Source: Ignavibacteria bacterium (GTDB lineage: Bacteria > Bacteroidota > Ignavibacteria > Kapaibacteriales > UBA4661). Taken from it: DNA of 64,000 nucleotides. Each line of letters starts with the position of its first letter. Within the stretch, counting starts at the first letter, position 1. The notes beneath the pieces were generated by a model. It was given only the letters and a program-made list of their open reading frames with translations, was not told the DNA's origin and searched no databases. The DNA lies in assembly GCA_014654705.1 (NCBI GenBank), contig JACVZY010000008.1, forward strand, positions 1 to 64,000. Direction: 5' to 3'. Made by a program: the position numbers and the translations under genes. Below, piece by piece: positions 40,854 through 49,586 of this stretch.

Positions 40854-43022
40854 ATGTACATTACTCCCTTTTCACGCCTTGCAATGGTCTTATTTCTCCT
40901 CATTGTTGGGATTTTTGCATCTGCCCCAGCGCAAGAGATCAACACTGAACGCTCCCTTGTGCGGCTTGGCATTTGGGGGCAAGCTGTTCGCCCGATGCAC
41001 ACTGCCCGTTTTACGGGGCTTGCGAGTCTGTCGGATATTACATACGAAAATAAGATTCTGAGCCTCGTTTCCGCTCCCTACGCTTGGAGCGCCGGGGCGT
41101 TAGCGGAATTTCCGTTGGTAGAGTTTGGCAAGGGCGCTTCGCTGGGTTTGTCGGCGCGTGTGGGTGCGTCATCGCTTACGGCAGAGTTTGCGGCTGTGGG
41201 AGAATCCTTTCCTGTCGGACGGGATGCCCTTCCGGCAAGCATCGAATATCGCTTGTCTGCAAACGTACTGATGCTTTCAGGTGAACCGCTTCTCACGTTC
41301 CGTTTCGCGGAGAACCGTGTGGCGCTCATGGCAGGCGCGCAGTTTTCTATGCCCTTCCGCGAAACAACTGTGCAACGTGCCACAATCATATCTGCGCAAC
41401 CCATTAGTGACGATATCCGCCGCCAGTATGATGCTTCCGAACAAGGTTCTATCGGCAAAAGTATCACGCCGTCGTTGCTTGTGGGTGTGTCGTGGGAGAT
41501 ACCACTTACCGCAAACGGCTCACTGCTGCTTGTGCCGGAGGTTTTTTATAGTCTTGGTCTGGCAAACGTCAGTAATGCACTTGCGACATTGCCCGGCGAA
41601 GTCCCGCTGTGGCGCATGAATACGCTCCGTGCAGGTATTGCGCTCAAGTTTGCGCCGGAAAAACCACTCCCGCCACCGTCACGACCAGACGAACCTTTGC
41701 CAACAACGCCGCAGCCGATAGCGTCGAACACGAGTACCGCACCGCCCAAAGCCGCTCCCGCGCCGTTGAGCGTCAAAATCGCGACGGTGATAGGAATACA
41801 AAAAAGCGGTCAGGGCGTAGAATATCCGACGATAGCCATTGAGGAGTTTGCTGCTTCGTCCTCGCGGTATTTGCTGCCGTATATCTTTTTTGATGAAAAA
41901 TCTGCCGCCATCCCGCAGCGTTTCACGCGCCTCAGCCCCGACGAAACGGTATATTTTAAGCCTGAAAATCTTATTAGCGGCACTCTCAAGCCTGAAAATG
42001 ATTTGGATGCGTACGCTCATATTTTGAACATTGTGGGCTATCGTCTGCATCAATACCCGAATGCACGGCTGACGCTGACGGGCTTCAACGATGCGGCAGC
42101 TGAAAGTGCTGAAAAATCGTTTGACGGAAGACCGCTGGGCTTGCGCCGTGCAGAGCGTATAAAGGAGTATTTGCAAACAGTCTGGGAAATTCCATCGAGC
42201 CGCATCATCACAAAGTTCGGCGGCACACGGGGTTTGGCAACGCCTCTGGACGCGGAGGAAAATCGGGTGGTGGAAATGCAAGCATCGCAACCGGAAATTT
42301 TTGGCGAACTGCGCTACGACTATACTCTGCGCACACTTGAAACGCCCGTGCTGGAAGTAGAGCCTGAAATCACAGCCCCGAAGGGACTTGCGGCGTGGTC
42401 CTTCAGAATTACGCAACCGACCAAAGAAGAGACGAATAGAAATGCCACGCAGCGCCAAACTTCCACGACGTTGGTGGAATACGACGGCAAACTTGCTCCA
42501 AGGGTGATTTCTTCTAACATGGAGCGTGCAATGGCTACGGTGCCGCTCTCCGACAAGCCGATAGCCATAACGGTTCGTGCCGCCGACAGCGCTCGCAATT
42601 CCTCTTTTGCGACGGTGCAACTACCTGTAAAGACACTTACACTGGAAACCAAGCGTCGCCTGAATATGCCGGACGTGCGCGTAGGAACGTACTGGGTCTT
42701 TTGTTTTGACCTGAACTCGAAGCAAATACTTGTGGACGACCGCATACGCCGTGCGGTGCAAGCCATCAAAACCCATATCACGCCGGGTGCATCGCTGGAA
42801 ATCAAGGGCTATGCCGACACGCGCGGCGATGTGCAGAGCAATCGAAGGCTTTCTGATGAACGTGCTGAATCGGTTTTGCAACTTATCGGTGCGCCGTCAT
42901 CACGAGTGATCAGCGAGGGAAAAGGTGAATCAACGCTCTACGAAAACACCCTTCCCGAAGGACGCTTCTACAACCGCTTTGTGCGCGTGGATGTCCGCAC
43001 GCCTGTTGTGAAGGGGCGTTGA
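40854..43022 (+). CDS. Outer membrane beta-barrel protein with two OmpA-like domains
   Basis: 722 residues from the ATG at 40854 (MYITPFSRLAMVLF). Signal peptide to about residue 24 (SAPAQ), a beta-barrel-like region (about 30-265, alternating strands such as LRAGIALKFAP at its end), and a Pro-rich linker (about 270-300). A first OmpA-like module (about 335-480) has LLPYIFFDEKSAAIP, LTLTGFNDAA, and GLRRAERIKEYL. A second OmpA module (about 605-720) has CFDLNSKQI, LEIKGYADTRGDVQSNRRLS and GKGEST. The second has the usual peptidoglycan-binding residues. The protein probably links the outer membrane to the cell wall and may anchor the T9SS substrate encoded upstream, with which it is likely co-transcribed. 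Confidence 0.85.
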   Translation: MYITPFSRLAMVLFLLIVGIFASAPAQEINTERSLVRLGIWGQAVRPMHTARFTGLASLSDITYENKILSLVSAPYAWSAGALAEFPLVEFGKGASLGLSARVGASSLTAEFAAVGESFPVGRDALPASIEYRLSANVLMLSGEPLLTFRFAENRVALMAGAQFSMPFRETTVQRATIISAQPISDDIRRQYDASEQGSIGKSITPSLLVGVSWEIPLTANGSLLLVPEVFYSLGLANVSNALATLPGEVPLWRMNTLRAGIALKFAPEKPLPPPSRPDEPLPTTPQPIASNTSTAPPKAAPAPLSVKIATVIGIQKSGQGVEYPTIAIEEFAASSSRYLLPYIFFDEKSAAIPQRFTRLSPDETVYFKPENLISGTLKPENDLDAYAHILNIVGYRLHQYPNARLTLTGFNDAAAESAEKSFDGRPLGLRRAERIKEYLQTVWEIPSSRIITKFGGTRGLATPLDAEENRVVEMQASQPEIFGELRYDYTLRTLETPVLEVEPEITAPKGLAAWSFRITQPTKEETNRNATQRQTSTTLVEYDGKLAPRVISSNMERAMATVPLSDKPIAITVRAADSARNSSFATVQLPVKTLTLETKRRLNMPDVRVGTYWVFCFDLNSKQILVDDRIRRAVQAIKTHITPGASLEIKGYADTRGDVQSNRRLSDERAESVLQLIGAPSSRVISEGKGESTLYENTLPEGRFYNRFVRVDVRTPVVKGR

Positions 43023-43064
43023 GGCTTGATGCACCGGTTTATCGCTGTTGAGAGATGTAGTTAT

Positions 43065-43130
43065 GGAGTGCGGAATTTTAATTCCGCTATGGATGTCGGA
43101 CGAAACGGCGGAATTAAAATTCCGCACTCC
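43065..43130. repeat. Perfect 23-bp inverted repeat downstream of tolC
   Basis: GGAGTGCGGAATTTTAATTC-CGC (43065-43087) and its exact reverse complement (43108-43130) flank a 20-base centre. Each arm contains its own palindrome (CGGAATTTTAATTCCG), so the element can fold as a hairpin or cruciform. A diverged copy lies at 44613-44678 on the other side of tolC. Confidence 0.85.
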
Positions 43131-43172
43131 TCATTGTATAAAAATTACACAAACAAAATAGTAGTGTGTTTT

Positions 43173-44528
43173 CTACAACATCCCATTAGCTTTTTCCCAA
43201 TCCAATTTTGCCACAAGTGCGTCGTACAGTGCTTGCAGGTAGTTCAGTTGCGTATCGCGCAGTGTTGATTCTGCTTCTAATACCTCTTGCTGTGCTGCCT
43301 GCCCTTGTTTGAAGCGGCTGGTGGCTGTAGCAACGACTTCTTCGGCAATAGCAATGTTCTCCTTTTGAATACGAATGCTGCTGTATGAATTCTTGAGCGT
43401 AGTCTGGGTATTCATCAGCTCGTAAGCAGCTGTCTGGCGGATAGTGCGGAGATTATTCTCGCTTTTGTCAAGTTGGAATGCCTGCTGCTGAAGTGCGGGA
43501 GTGCGCGTGAACCAGTCGGCAAGCGGTACAGAAACGCGTACACCGAGATAGCTGAGTGGAAAAAACTCCAATTTCGACAAATCATTGGTCAAGCCTTGTG
43601 TTCCCAAATAGCCATAGCCTGAGAGTGTTGGTAAATTCTGATTCCGCAGACGGGCAAGGTTTTGCACGTTCACTTCGCGCTGCGCCAGTTCCGCTTTTGC
43701 ATCGGCACGGGCTTCGAGTGCGCCATCAAGTGAGCGGTTGGCAAAGGTCGTGTCCGCGTTGAAGAGCACATCCAGCCTGTCGCTGAGACGAATGTTCTCA
43801 GGATTGCCTTCCCAAGTAAGTTGGTTTGCCAGATTCGCAAGGCTAGTGCGCACGGCATCCTGTGCTTTTTTGAGAGCAAGTGTGGCATTGGAAAAGTTCA
43901 GATACGCCTTGCTACGGTCGGTTTTAAGCGCGTTTGCGTTCTGAAATTTGCTTTGCACATCTTTGTAAAAATTCTCGTTGCGCACCAGATTTGCCTCTGC
44001 TTGCCGCAATTTCTCTTGGTTCAGAAGTACCGTGTAGTAGGCACGGGCAATGGTGAGTTTGAGGTCGGTTTTGGCTTTTTCTGTGTTCGCAGAAGCAAGG
44101 CTTTGTGCGGCTTTTGCTGAATTGACCTCAGCGCTAATACTCAGGTCTATAATCGGCTGGGTGAGGTCGAGAGCGGCAGTCATATTCCAATTTGTGCCAA
44201 ATTGCGTTTTGATAAGACTGTCGCCGGCACGTTCAATAAAAGACTTCGCCGGAATAAAATTTGTTGGAATCTGCGTATTGTAGCGTCCGTCCAGAGTTCC
44301 CGAAATGCGCGGATAATAACGGGTTCCGGCTTCGTTGGCTTTTTCGGCGCTTATCTGCTCGTCCACAAGGGCGTTGCGGAAAGTGGGATTGTGCTGAAGG
44401 GCATATTTTACGGCATCATTGAGCGACAAGGTTTGTTCTTGTGCCGAAAGCGGAATAAAAGAAATCAGCGTAAAAGAAATCAGTGTAAAAAATACACTCC
44501 AAAGAGTGACGAAAGATAATGGTTTCAT
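43173..44528 (-). CDS. TolC-family outer membrane efflux protein
   Basis: 451 residues forming the outer membrane channel of a tripartite exporter. Signal peptide to about 29 (PLSAQ), then two outer membrane factor repeats: SLNDAVKYALQHNPTFRNA starts the first, and ALEARADAKAELAQREVNV opens the second. Long helices fill between them, and the TQTTLKNSYSSIRIQKENI helix is followed by RFKQGQAAQQEVLEAESTLR near the end, typical of TolC. It is the last gene of the minus-strand export operon, 185 bp after the permease gene, and is bracketed by two copies of a palindromic repeat. Its likely partners are the membrane fusion protein, permease and ATPase encoded upstream. Confidence 0.93.
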   Translation of the reverse strand: MKPLSFVTLWSVFFTLISFTLISFIPLSAQEQTLSLNDAVKYALQHNPTFRNALVDEQISAEKANEAGTRYYPRISGTLDGRYNTQIPTNFIPAKSFIERAGDSLIKTQFGTNWNMTAALDLTQPIIDLSISAEVNSAKAAQSLASANTEKAKTDLKLTIARAYYTVLLNQEKLRQAEANLVRNENFYKDVQSKFQNANALKTDRSKAYLNFSNATLALKKAQDAVRTSLANLANQLTWEGNPENIRLSDRLDVLFNADTTFANRSLDGALEARADAKAELAQREVNVQNLARLRNQNLPTLSGYGYLGTQGLTNDLSKLEFFPLSYLGVRVSVPLADWFTRTPALQQQAFQLDKSENNLRTIRQTAAYELMNTQTTLKNSYSSIRIQKENIAIAEEVVATATSRFKQGQAAQQEVLEAESTLRDTQLNYLQALYDALVAKLDWEKANGML

Positions 44529-44612
44529 GGCGAGATGGTCATTGATGGTTGTAGGAAAAATTGAAGTTGAGCAAGCACTGGTGCGCTGTTTCGTTAGATT
44601 TTATCATAACAA

Positions 44613-44678
44613 GGAGTGCGGAATTGTAATTCTGCAGAATATTTCTCACGGTACGGCGGAATTGAGATTCTACACTCC
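44613..44678. repeat. Diverged copy of the GGAGTGCGGAATT palindromic repeat
   Basis: The left arm at 44613-44635 and right arm at 44656-44678 align with the perfect element at 43065-43130 in length, spacing (20 bases) and order, with a handful of substitutions. It lies between the permease and tolC genes. Confidence 0.8.
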
Positions 44679-44713
44679 GTGTGTCGAGCTTTCATTATTA
44701 TCGAAACAATCTA

Positions 44714-45841
44714 CTACCCTCTAAATACGGTTGCCGGCTCAAGCGAGGTGATGCGACGAATCGCAAAGACCGCACCGCACAAGGAAATAACAAGTGTGAC
44801 GATAAAAAAGCCGACGCGAATAATCGGGGTAAACTCAAAGAGTACGCCGCCTTGACTAATGCCAAATTTGAAGCCTTGCAGCAAAATTGTACTAATAACA
44901 TACCCAACAAGCGCAAGAATTAGGCACTGAAGCAGAATAAGCCGTGTGATGAAGCCGTTTGTCGAGCCGATTGCTTTCATCGTCGCGTAGTCACGGATGC
45001 GGTCAATTGTGGCGGAATACAGTGTCAGACCAATAATAATTAAGCCTGAAAGAATAGCAAAAACGATAAGCGTTCCCGTGGAAATGGCAATACCACTGGT
45101 GCTAAGGATGAACGAGACTGTAGCCGACGATAAATCCTCAGCTTTCCAAGCTCTCACACCAAAAATTGTTGCGTTGATGCGCTCTCGAACGGCAATAGTA
45201 TCGGCGTTTGGCTCTAAATCTACCAGTATGGCGCTTACTTTGTCTGTGGGGACTTTTCCATAGGCACGTGCACGCTCAACTGTCGTGAAAACATATGCAC
45301 CACCGAAGCCACGCGCGCCACGTGTTTGAGCGGCTATGTAGGCTTTTTTGCCACCGAGTTCAAAGGCTGTGCCGAGAGTAGCATTGCCGAGTGTTTTTGA
45401 GTCGAATTCGTCGCAAGAAAACGCGCCTTCCGGCAACAAATCAGCGTTTGTTCCTTTGCTCATATTCCACGGACCGCCCTTGAAGTACGGATATTGTGAG
45501 CCAACAATTGTTGCTGCGGAGGTTTCACCATTATCAAACTTTGCAAGTGCCGAAGCAACGACCACCGGGTAAGTTCGTGCAACGCCGGGAATAGATTCTA
45601 CCTCGCGTTGCAAGCGGCTGTCGAGCAAGCCTAGCGAATTTGCATTCTGCGTGGCGCTATTAATCACCCACAAGCCAACGTGTGAGCGGGTGCTGTTGGG
45701 TAAGCCAGCCATCAGTCCGGTGAGAAAGAGGAAAATACCGACTTGCTGCCCGATGAGAAAAATCGAAATGATAATACCGAACAAAGCACCAAAAGACTTG
45801 GGTTTGTCGTAGATGAGAAATCGAAATGCGTTTTTGAACAT
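44714..45841 (-). CDS. ABC transporter permease, DevC/FtsX type
   Basis: 375 residues. A first transmembrane helix (about 18-42) is followed by a large periplasmic domain (about 45-245, with TYPVVVASALAKFDNGE), then three C-terminal helices (about 255-285, 305-335, 340-365) that make up the FtsX/MacB-type permease core (LTLYSATIDRIRDYATMKAIG is the conserved coupling segment; ITSLEPATVFRG is the usual end). The length and single-permease layout fit DevC-like exporters rather than full MacB, which carries its own ATPase. It works with the separate ATPase at 47525-48250, the adaptor just upstream (28-bp gap) and TolC. The exported substrate is not evident from sequence. Confidence 0.9.
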   Translation of the reverse strand: MFKNAFRFLIYDKPKSFGALFGIIISIFLIGQQVGIFLFLTGLMAGLPNSTRSHVGLWVINSATQNANSLGLLDSRLQREVESIPGVARTYPVVVASALAKFDNGETSAATIVGSQYPYFKGGPWNMSKGTNADLLPEGAFSCDEFDSKTLGNATLGTAFELGGKKAYIAAQTRGARGFGGAYVFTTVERARAYGKVPTDKVSAILVDLEPNADTIAVRERINATIFGVRAWKAEDLSSATVSFILSTSGIAISTGTLIVFAILSGLIIIGLTLYSATIDRIRDYATMKAIGSTNGFITRLILLQCLILALVGYVISTILLQGFKFGISQGGVLFEFTPIIRVGFFIVTLVISLCGAVFAIRRITSLEPATVFRG

Positions 45842-45869
45842 GATATTTCCTTGTGTTGTTGTTTCGTGC

Positions 45870-46871
45870 TTACTTCGTCAAAATGACACATTCCACGCGG
45901 CTATTCAGGAGCAACGTGCCCGGATTGCTCAAGCGCACACGCACCTCGCGGACGCGGCGGTCTTCAAGTGCTCCGGCTTCATCTGAAAAAAGCGATTTTT
46001 TCTTGAGATACGCCCCAACGCTCACGACCGTTCCATCGGCAATCGTTTCGGTCATTCCCTGACGACGGATAGAGGCTTTCTGCCCGATTTTGACATCATT
46101 TACGAAAAGCTCGTCCACTTCGCACAGCACGGTTAGAGGGCTTTTCGGGGCAAAATCGCCAACAGATTTGCCGCTTGTAACGGCGCTTCCGACATTGGGT
46201 TCCAGTTTCAAAACAGTACCGTCGGAAGGCGCACGAAGCATACGTCGCTCTACCTCTGCTGACGAAACGCGAGCGTCAGCGTTGAATTCGCTCACTTTGC
46301 TTTCGGCGGATTGCAAGCCGGCTTGAAGGCGCTCTACTTCTCGTTGGGCGGTTTCGTAGTCGGTTTTGGCATTGTCTGCATTTTGGCGGGTTTCAGCACC
46401 GCTTTCAAAGATTTTCTGGATACGCTCGTATTTTTCTTTTTGGTTTTGGAGTTTGGCAGTGGCAGAGGCGAGTTGAGCGCGAAGCCCTTTTACTTCTTGG
46501 GCTTGTGTGTTTGCTTTTGCTTGCGAAAGCGAGAGTTTTGCACTCTCGACATCGTGCAAAAGCTCTATGAGTGCTTGCCCGGCTTTGACGTTATCGCCGT
46601 CTTCGACGAGCACTTTTTTGACAATGCCGCTCGCATCCATACTGAGGGCGGTGATTTCTTGCTCCGGCTCGACACGTCCGATAGCAACGATTTTCTCAGC
46701 ATTCATCACGCGCTGTGTCGCATTTTTGCTGTCGGCGGAAAGGTTTTGTGCTTGTGGTCCGTCTGCTGCTTTGACTTCGGTTTTGCTACCGCAACCGGAA
46801 AGAGTAAACGCATTGATGACAATGACCGCGCCGAGTGTGAGGGGTGCGAGATAACGAAAGGTAGGTTTCAT
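45870..46871 (-). CDS. Membrane fusion (HlyD/DevB-type) lipoprotein of ABC exporter
   Basis: 333 residues. The signal sequence ends in the lipobox LSGC (Cys27), so it is a predicted lipoprotein. A biotinyl-lipoyl-like half (about 58-95, ASGIVKKVLVEDGDNVKAGQ) is followed by a long helical hairpin (about 100-185) and the returning lipoyl half (MLRAPSDGTVLKLEPNVGSA). A beta-barrel domain follows (about 225-275), and DRRVREVRVRLSNPG leads into the final strands. It bridges the inner-membrane permease and TolC. The gene lies 28 bp before the permease gene and 69 bp after the SnoaL-like gene, in one operon. Confidence 0.92.
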   Translation of the reverse strand: MKPTFRYLAPLTLGAVIVINAFTLSGCGSKTEVKAADGPQAQNLSADSKNATQRVMNAEKIVAIGRVEPEQEITALSMDASGIVKKVLVEDGDNVKAGQALIELLHDVESAKLSLSQAKANTQAQEVKGLRAQLASATAKLQNQKEKYERIQKIFESGAETRQNADNAKTDYETAQREVERLQAGLQSAESKVSEFNADARVSSAEVERRMLRAPSDGTVLKLEPNVGSAVTSGKSVGDFAPKSPLTVLCEVDELFVNDVKIGQKASIRRQGMTETIADGTVVSVGAYLKKKSLFSDEAGALEDRRVREVRVRLSNPGTLLLNSRVECVILTK

Positions 46872-46940
46872 GGGTAGTTTGAAAGAAATAAATGGTGATA
46901 GTGTTTTTTTTACAGTGTTTTGTCAAACTGAGATATGTGG

Positions 46941-47480
46941 TTATTTTTTCTCAATGCCAAGCTGTTTCATAAGTGCTGGCGGTCCGTGTCCATCAGGAAT
47001 TTCGCCATCGGTACGAACAATTTTGTCATTTTCGACCGAGTAGATAAAGTATTCTGCGGGCAAGTCAATTTTCTTACCCGTTGGCTCTGTTCGCGGAACC
47101 CCGACTGCTGAAGGGTAATCCAGTACGCCGGTGTGGGTGCCCGTCAGGTACACCGCAATTTTTACCTGATTATCCTTTTCCCATTCAATTTTTTCATTAA
47201 ACTGGAAATCTGGAAACGCCATTTTACGCGCTTTGTGCATATCGAGAGCATTTGGCTTTTTAATACTGATAAAAAAGGGCATTCCTTGCATCTTCATCGT
47301 GTAATCCTCTGCCAACATTGAGTTTGCTCTATCGAAGTCTCCCGCCTCTGCGGCTCGGAGGTGCTCTTGTACTATTTCTCGCGGTGTGCGTGAGTTATGA
47401 GCATCGGAGGTGGTTTTGGGAGTATATGAACCGCAGCTCACAAACGCTGCGATGCTAAGAATCAACAATAAATATTTCAT
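46941..47480 (-). CDS. SnoaL-like (NTF2 fold) putative lipoprotein
   Basis: 179 residues from the ATG at 47480 (MKYLLLILSI); the TTG three codons upstream is unlikely. The lipobox FVSC puts the lipidated Cys at residue 16. The mature part (about 40-160) reads as a SnoaL/ester-cyclase-like NTF2 fold: REIVQEHLRAAEAGDFDRAN, LAEDYTMKMQGMPFF, AFPDFQFNEKIEWE, and VYLTGTHTGVLDYPS. Such proteins bind small hydrophobic molecules in a cone-shaped pocket. Its location between the ATPase and adaptor genes suggests it may bind the exported compound at the membrane; this is inference. Catalytic residues are not obvious. Confidence 0.72.
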   Translation of the reverse strand: MKYLLLILSIAAFVSCGSYTPKTTSDAHNSRTPREIVQEHLRAAEAGDFDRANSMLAEDYTMKMQGMPFFISIKKPNALDMHKARKMAFPDFQFNEKIEWEKDNQVKIAVYLTGTHTGVLDYPSAVGVPRTEPTGKKIDLPAEYFIYSVENDKIVRTDGEIPDGHGPPALMKQLGIEKK

Positions 47481-47524
47481 GAGTTTCAAAATGTAATGGG
47501 TGAACGATGTGTGACGTTGATGAA

Positions 47525-48250
47525 TTAGTGATGCTCTACAATAGAATCAGGACTGACCTCACGCGCAATGCCGTTTTCAACTTCAATAATTCGGTGCGCG
47601 TAAGGGCGGAGGCGCATATCGTGCGTGACGACGGCAAGAGCGCGTCCCGAATCTGCAATCTCACGCAGCTCGCCCATCACGATTCCGACCGATTTTACGT
47701 CCAGTGCTGCTGTTGGCTCGTCGCATAGCATCAGCTTGGGTTCGGTTACAAGGGCGCGTGCGATAGCGATACGCTGCTGTTCTCCGCCTGATAACATTCT
47801 GGGGAGTGACTTAACGCGGTGCGACATACCGACTCGCTTGATAACCTCGTGCGACCTCTCTCGGGCTTCCTTCTCGCTCACGCCTTGCAATCGCAGTGGC
47901 AGCATGACGTTTTCCTCGGCTGAGAGGGGCGCGACGAGATTAAAACTTTGGAAGACAAAACCGATATTGTCCAGTCGCAAAGTCGCCATTTGCTTTGCAT
48001 TGAGCGTATTGCTGTCTATGCCGTTGATATTGACGCTACCGGTGGAAGGATAAATTACGCAGCCAAGGAGCGAAAGAAGTGTGGTTTTACCGGAGCCGGA
48101 AGGACCGATGATAAGCAACAGCTCACCACGATTGACTTCCAGTGTAGTTGGTTCGAGCGCTGTAATTTCGGTGTCGCCTGTTTTATAGACCTTGGATGCG
48201 CCCGAAACGTAGGCTACGACTTTGTTTTGTGGTGTAATGAGTTCAGACAT
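47525..48250 (-). CDS. ABC transporter ATP-binding protein (MacB/DevA type)
   Basis: 241 residues. Walker A GPSGSGKTT (about 52-60), Q-loop FQSFNLVAPL, signature LSGGEQQRIAIARAL, Walker B LMLCDEPTAALD, and H-loop VVTHDMR are all intact. The sequence pattern is that of the LolD/MacB/DevA group, which energises export or extraction rather than import. The matching permease and adaptor are encoded further down the same operon, split from it by the SnoaL-like gene. It lies 56 bp after the MFS gene. Confidence 0.94.
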   Translation of the reverse strand: MSELITPQNKVVAYVSGASKVYKTGDTEITALEPTTLEVNRGELLLIIGPSGSGKTTLLSLLGCVIYPSTGSVNINGIDSNTLNAKQMATLRLDNIGFVFQSFNLVAPLSAEENVMLPLRLQGVSEKEARERSHEVIKRVGMSHRVKSLPRMLSGGEQQRIAIARALVTEPKLMLCDEPTAALDVKSVGIVMGELREIADSGRALAVVTHDMRLRPYAHRIIEVENGIAREVSPDSIVEHH

Positions 48251-48306
48251 TAGTGGTGAAGTTTTGGTTGAAGATTGACTTGAATGCTTGATTTTTATAT
48301 TGGTGT

Positions 48307-49584
48307 TTACTCGCCATTTGCACTGACGGCTGCGTACTGCGGCACTCCTCCGGCATTATCGGCGTCGGCTTGCTTGATGCCTCGAATAACCACAATCGAA
48401 ACCAATGTGAAAGCGATAGCCACAAAGCCGACAATGTTGTAATTCACAAGCAACCCGCTTGCGCCTTTATGAACGAGGAAGCCTGCGCCAAAGGTTGCCA
48501 GACCAGAGGCTACCTGCTGTACTGCCGTTGAAACACTGGTAAAACTTCCACGATTCTGAGGCGTAACCGTGCCTTGGATTGTTGCCATGCCCGGTATCAT
48601 CCGCCCGTTAATGGTCATAAACATGAGGCTGGATGCGGTAAAGACAATAACAAGTGAGACACCCGCCACAAAATTAGTGATAAGAAAAATCGGGATAATC
48701 GAAATTAGTGCAGCGATAGTGTACATTATACGCTTGTCAATTTTGTCGGAAAGAATGCCAATAATGGGCGAGGTAATCACAGTGCAAATCCCGCCAATGA
48801 GGTACAAAAACGGCAACTGCGCTTCGCTCAAGCCTACATTAGTCACGAGATATGGTGTGATGAACGGAAGAACCGAAAACTGTCCGACCGAAAGGCAAAC
48901 AACCAGCAGCAAGGCACGAAGTTGGTTGCGGTCGCGGGCAATACCTTGAATGATTTGAAGTGGATTGCGTGGTGGTGCGTTCAGATGCGCGGTGATGCTT
49001 GGAATAAAGGCAGCGATAAACAGTTGAACAACAACTGCCAGAGCGCCTAAAATCAGAAACGGCGCGTGCCAATCAAAGATATTGGCAAAATATAATCCGC
49101 CCGGAACGCCAAAAATGGAGGCAAGGGAAAACGATGCGGTAACAATGCCAAACGAACGCCCGCGCCGCTCAATCGGGATAGCATCGGCAATAATTGCGAA
49201 GACCATTGTGCCCATGATACCGCCAAAAACACCCGTCAGCACGCGTGCGCCGACCAACGCCAAATACGTTGGTGCAAAGCCACAAGCAATCGTGCCAAGT
49301 GTAAAGCCCGCGAAAGCAACAGTCATAAGGCGCTTTCGGTCAAATTTGTCAATAAAGAATGCGCCAATAAATCCGCAAATACCGGCAGTAAACACGTATG
49401 CCGAGACAGCAAGACCGAATTGCTGCGTGGTGATGCCCCAGAGTTTCATCAGTTTTGGTCCTAGCGGAGCCATCACCAAAAAATCTACCACGACGATAAA
49501 CTGTACCAGTGCTAGCGTTGCGAGTAATAAAATTTCTTTTCTTCCACTCACCTTTTGCGGAGCGTTTGTTTGTGCAGTGTTCAT
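48307..49584 (-). CDS. MFS transporter, drug:H+ antiporter-1 like
   Basis: 425 residues with twelve hydrophobic segments. The first is LATLALVQFIVVVDFLVMAP; the TM2-3 loop carries IDKFDRKRLMTVAF, the MFS motif A, and GARVLTGVFGGIMG contains the TM4 arginine of motif B. TM8-9 has a second motif-A-like loop (GILSDKIDKRIMY). The pattern fits the DHA1 family of efflux pumps and sugar/arabinose exporters. Its start is two bases after the stop of the thioredoxin-fold gene, so translation is coupled. Together with the ABC exporter parts downstream it makes the operon doubly equipped for export of small toxic compounds. Confidence 0.92.
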   Translation of the reverse strand: MNTAQTNAPQKVSGRKEILLLATLALVQFIVVVDFLVMAPLGPKLMKLWGITTQQFGLAVSAYVFTAGICGFIGAFFIDKFDRKRLMTVAFAGFTLGTIACGFAPTYLALVGARVLTGVFGGIMGTMVFAIIADAIPIERRGRSFGIVTASFSLASIFGVPGGLYFANIFDWHAPFLILGALAVVVQLFIAAFIPSITAHLNAPPRNPLQIIQGIARDRNQLRALLLVVCLSVGQFSVLPFITPYLVTNVGLSEAQLPFLYLIGGICTVITSPIIGILSDKIDKRIMYTIAALISIIPIFLITNFVAGVSLVIVFTASSLMFMTINGRMIPGMATIQGTVTPQNRGSFTSVSTAVQQVASGLATFGAGFLVHKGASGLLVNYNIVGFVAIAFTLVSIVVIRGIKQADADNAGGVPQYAAVSANGE

Positions 49585-49586
49585 GG

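Noticed and set aside
41679-42620. 313-codon open frame on the minus strand
   Set aside because: Antisense shadow of the barrel-OmpA gene; low-plausibility His/Arg-rich sequence.
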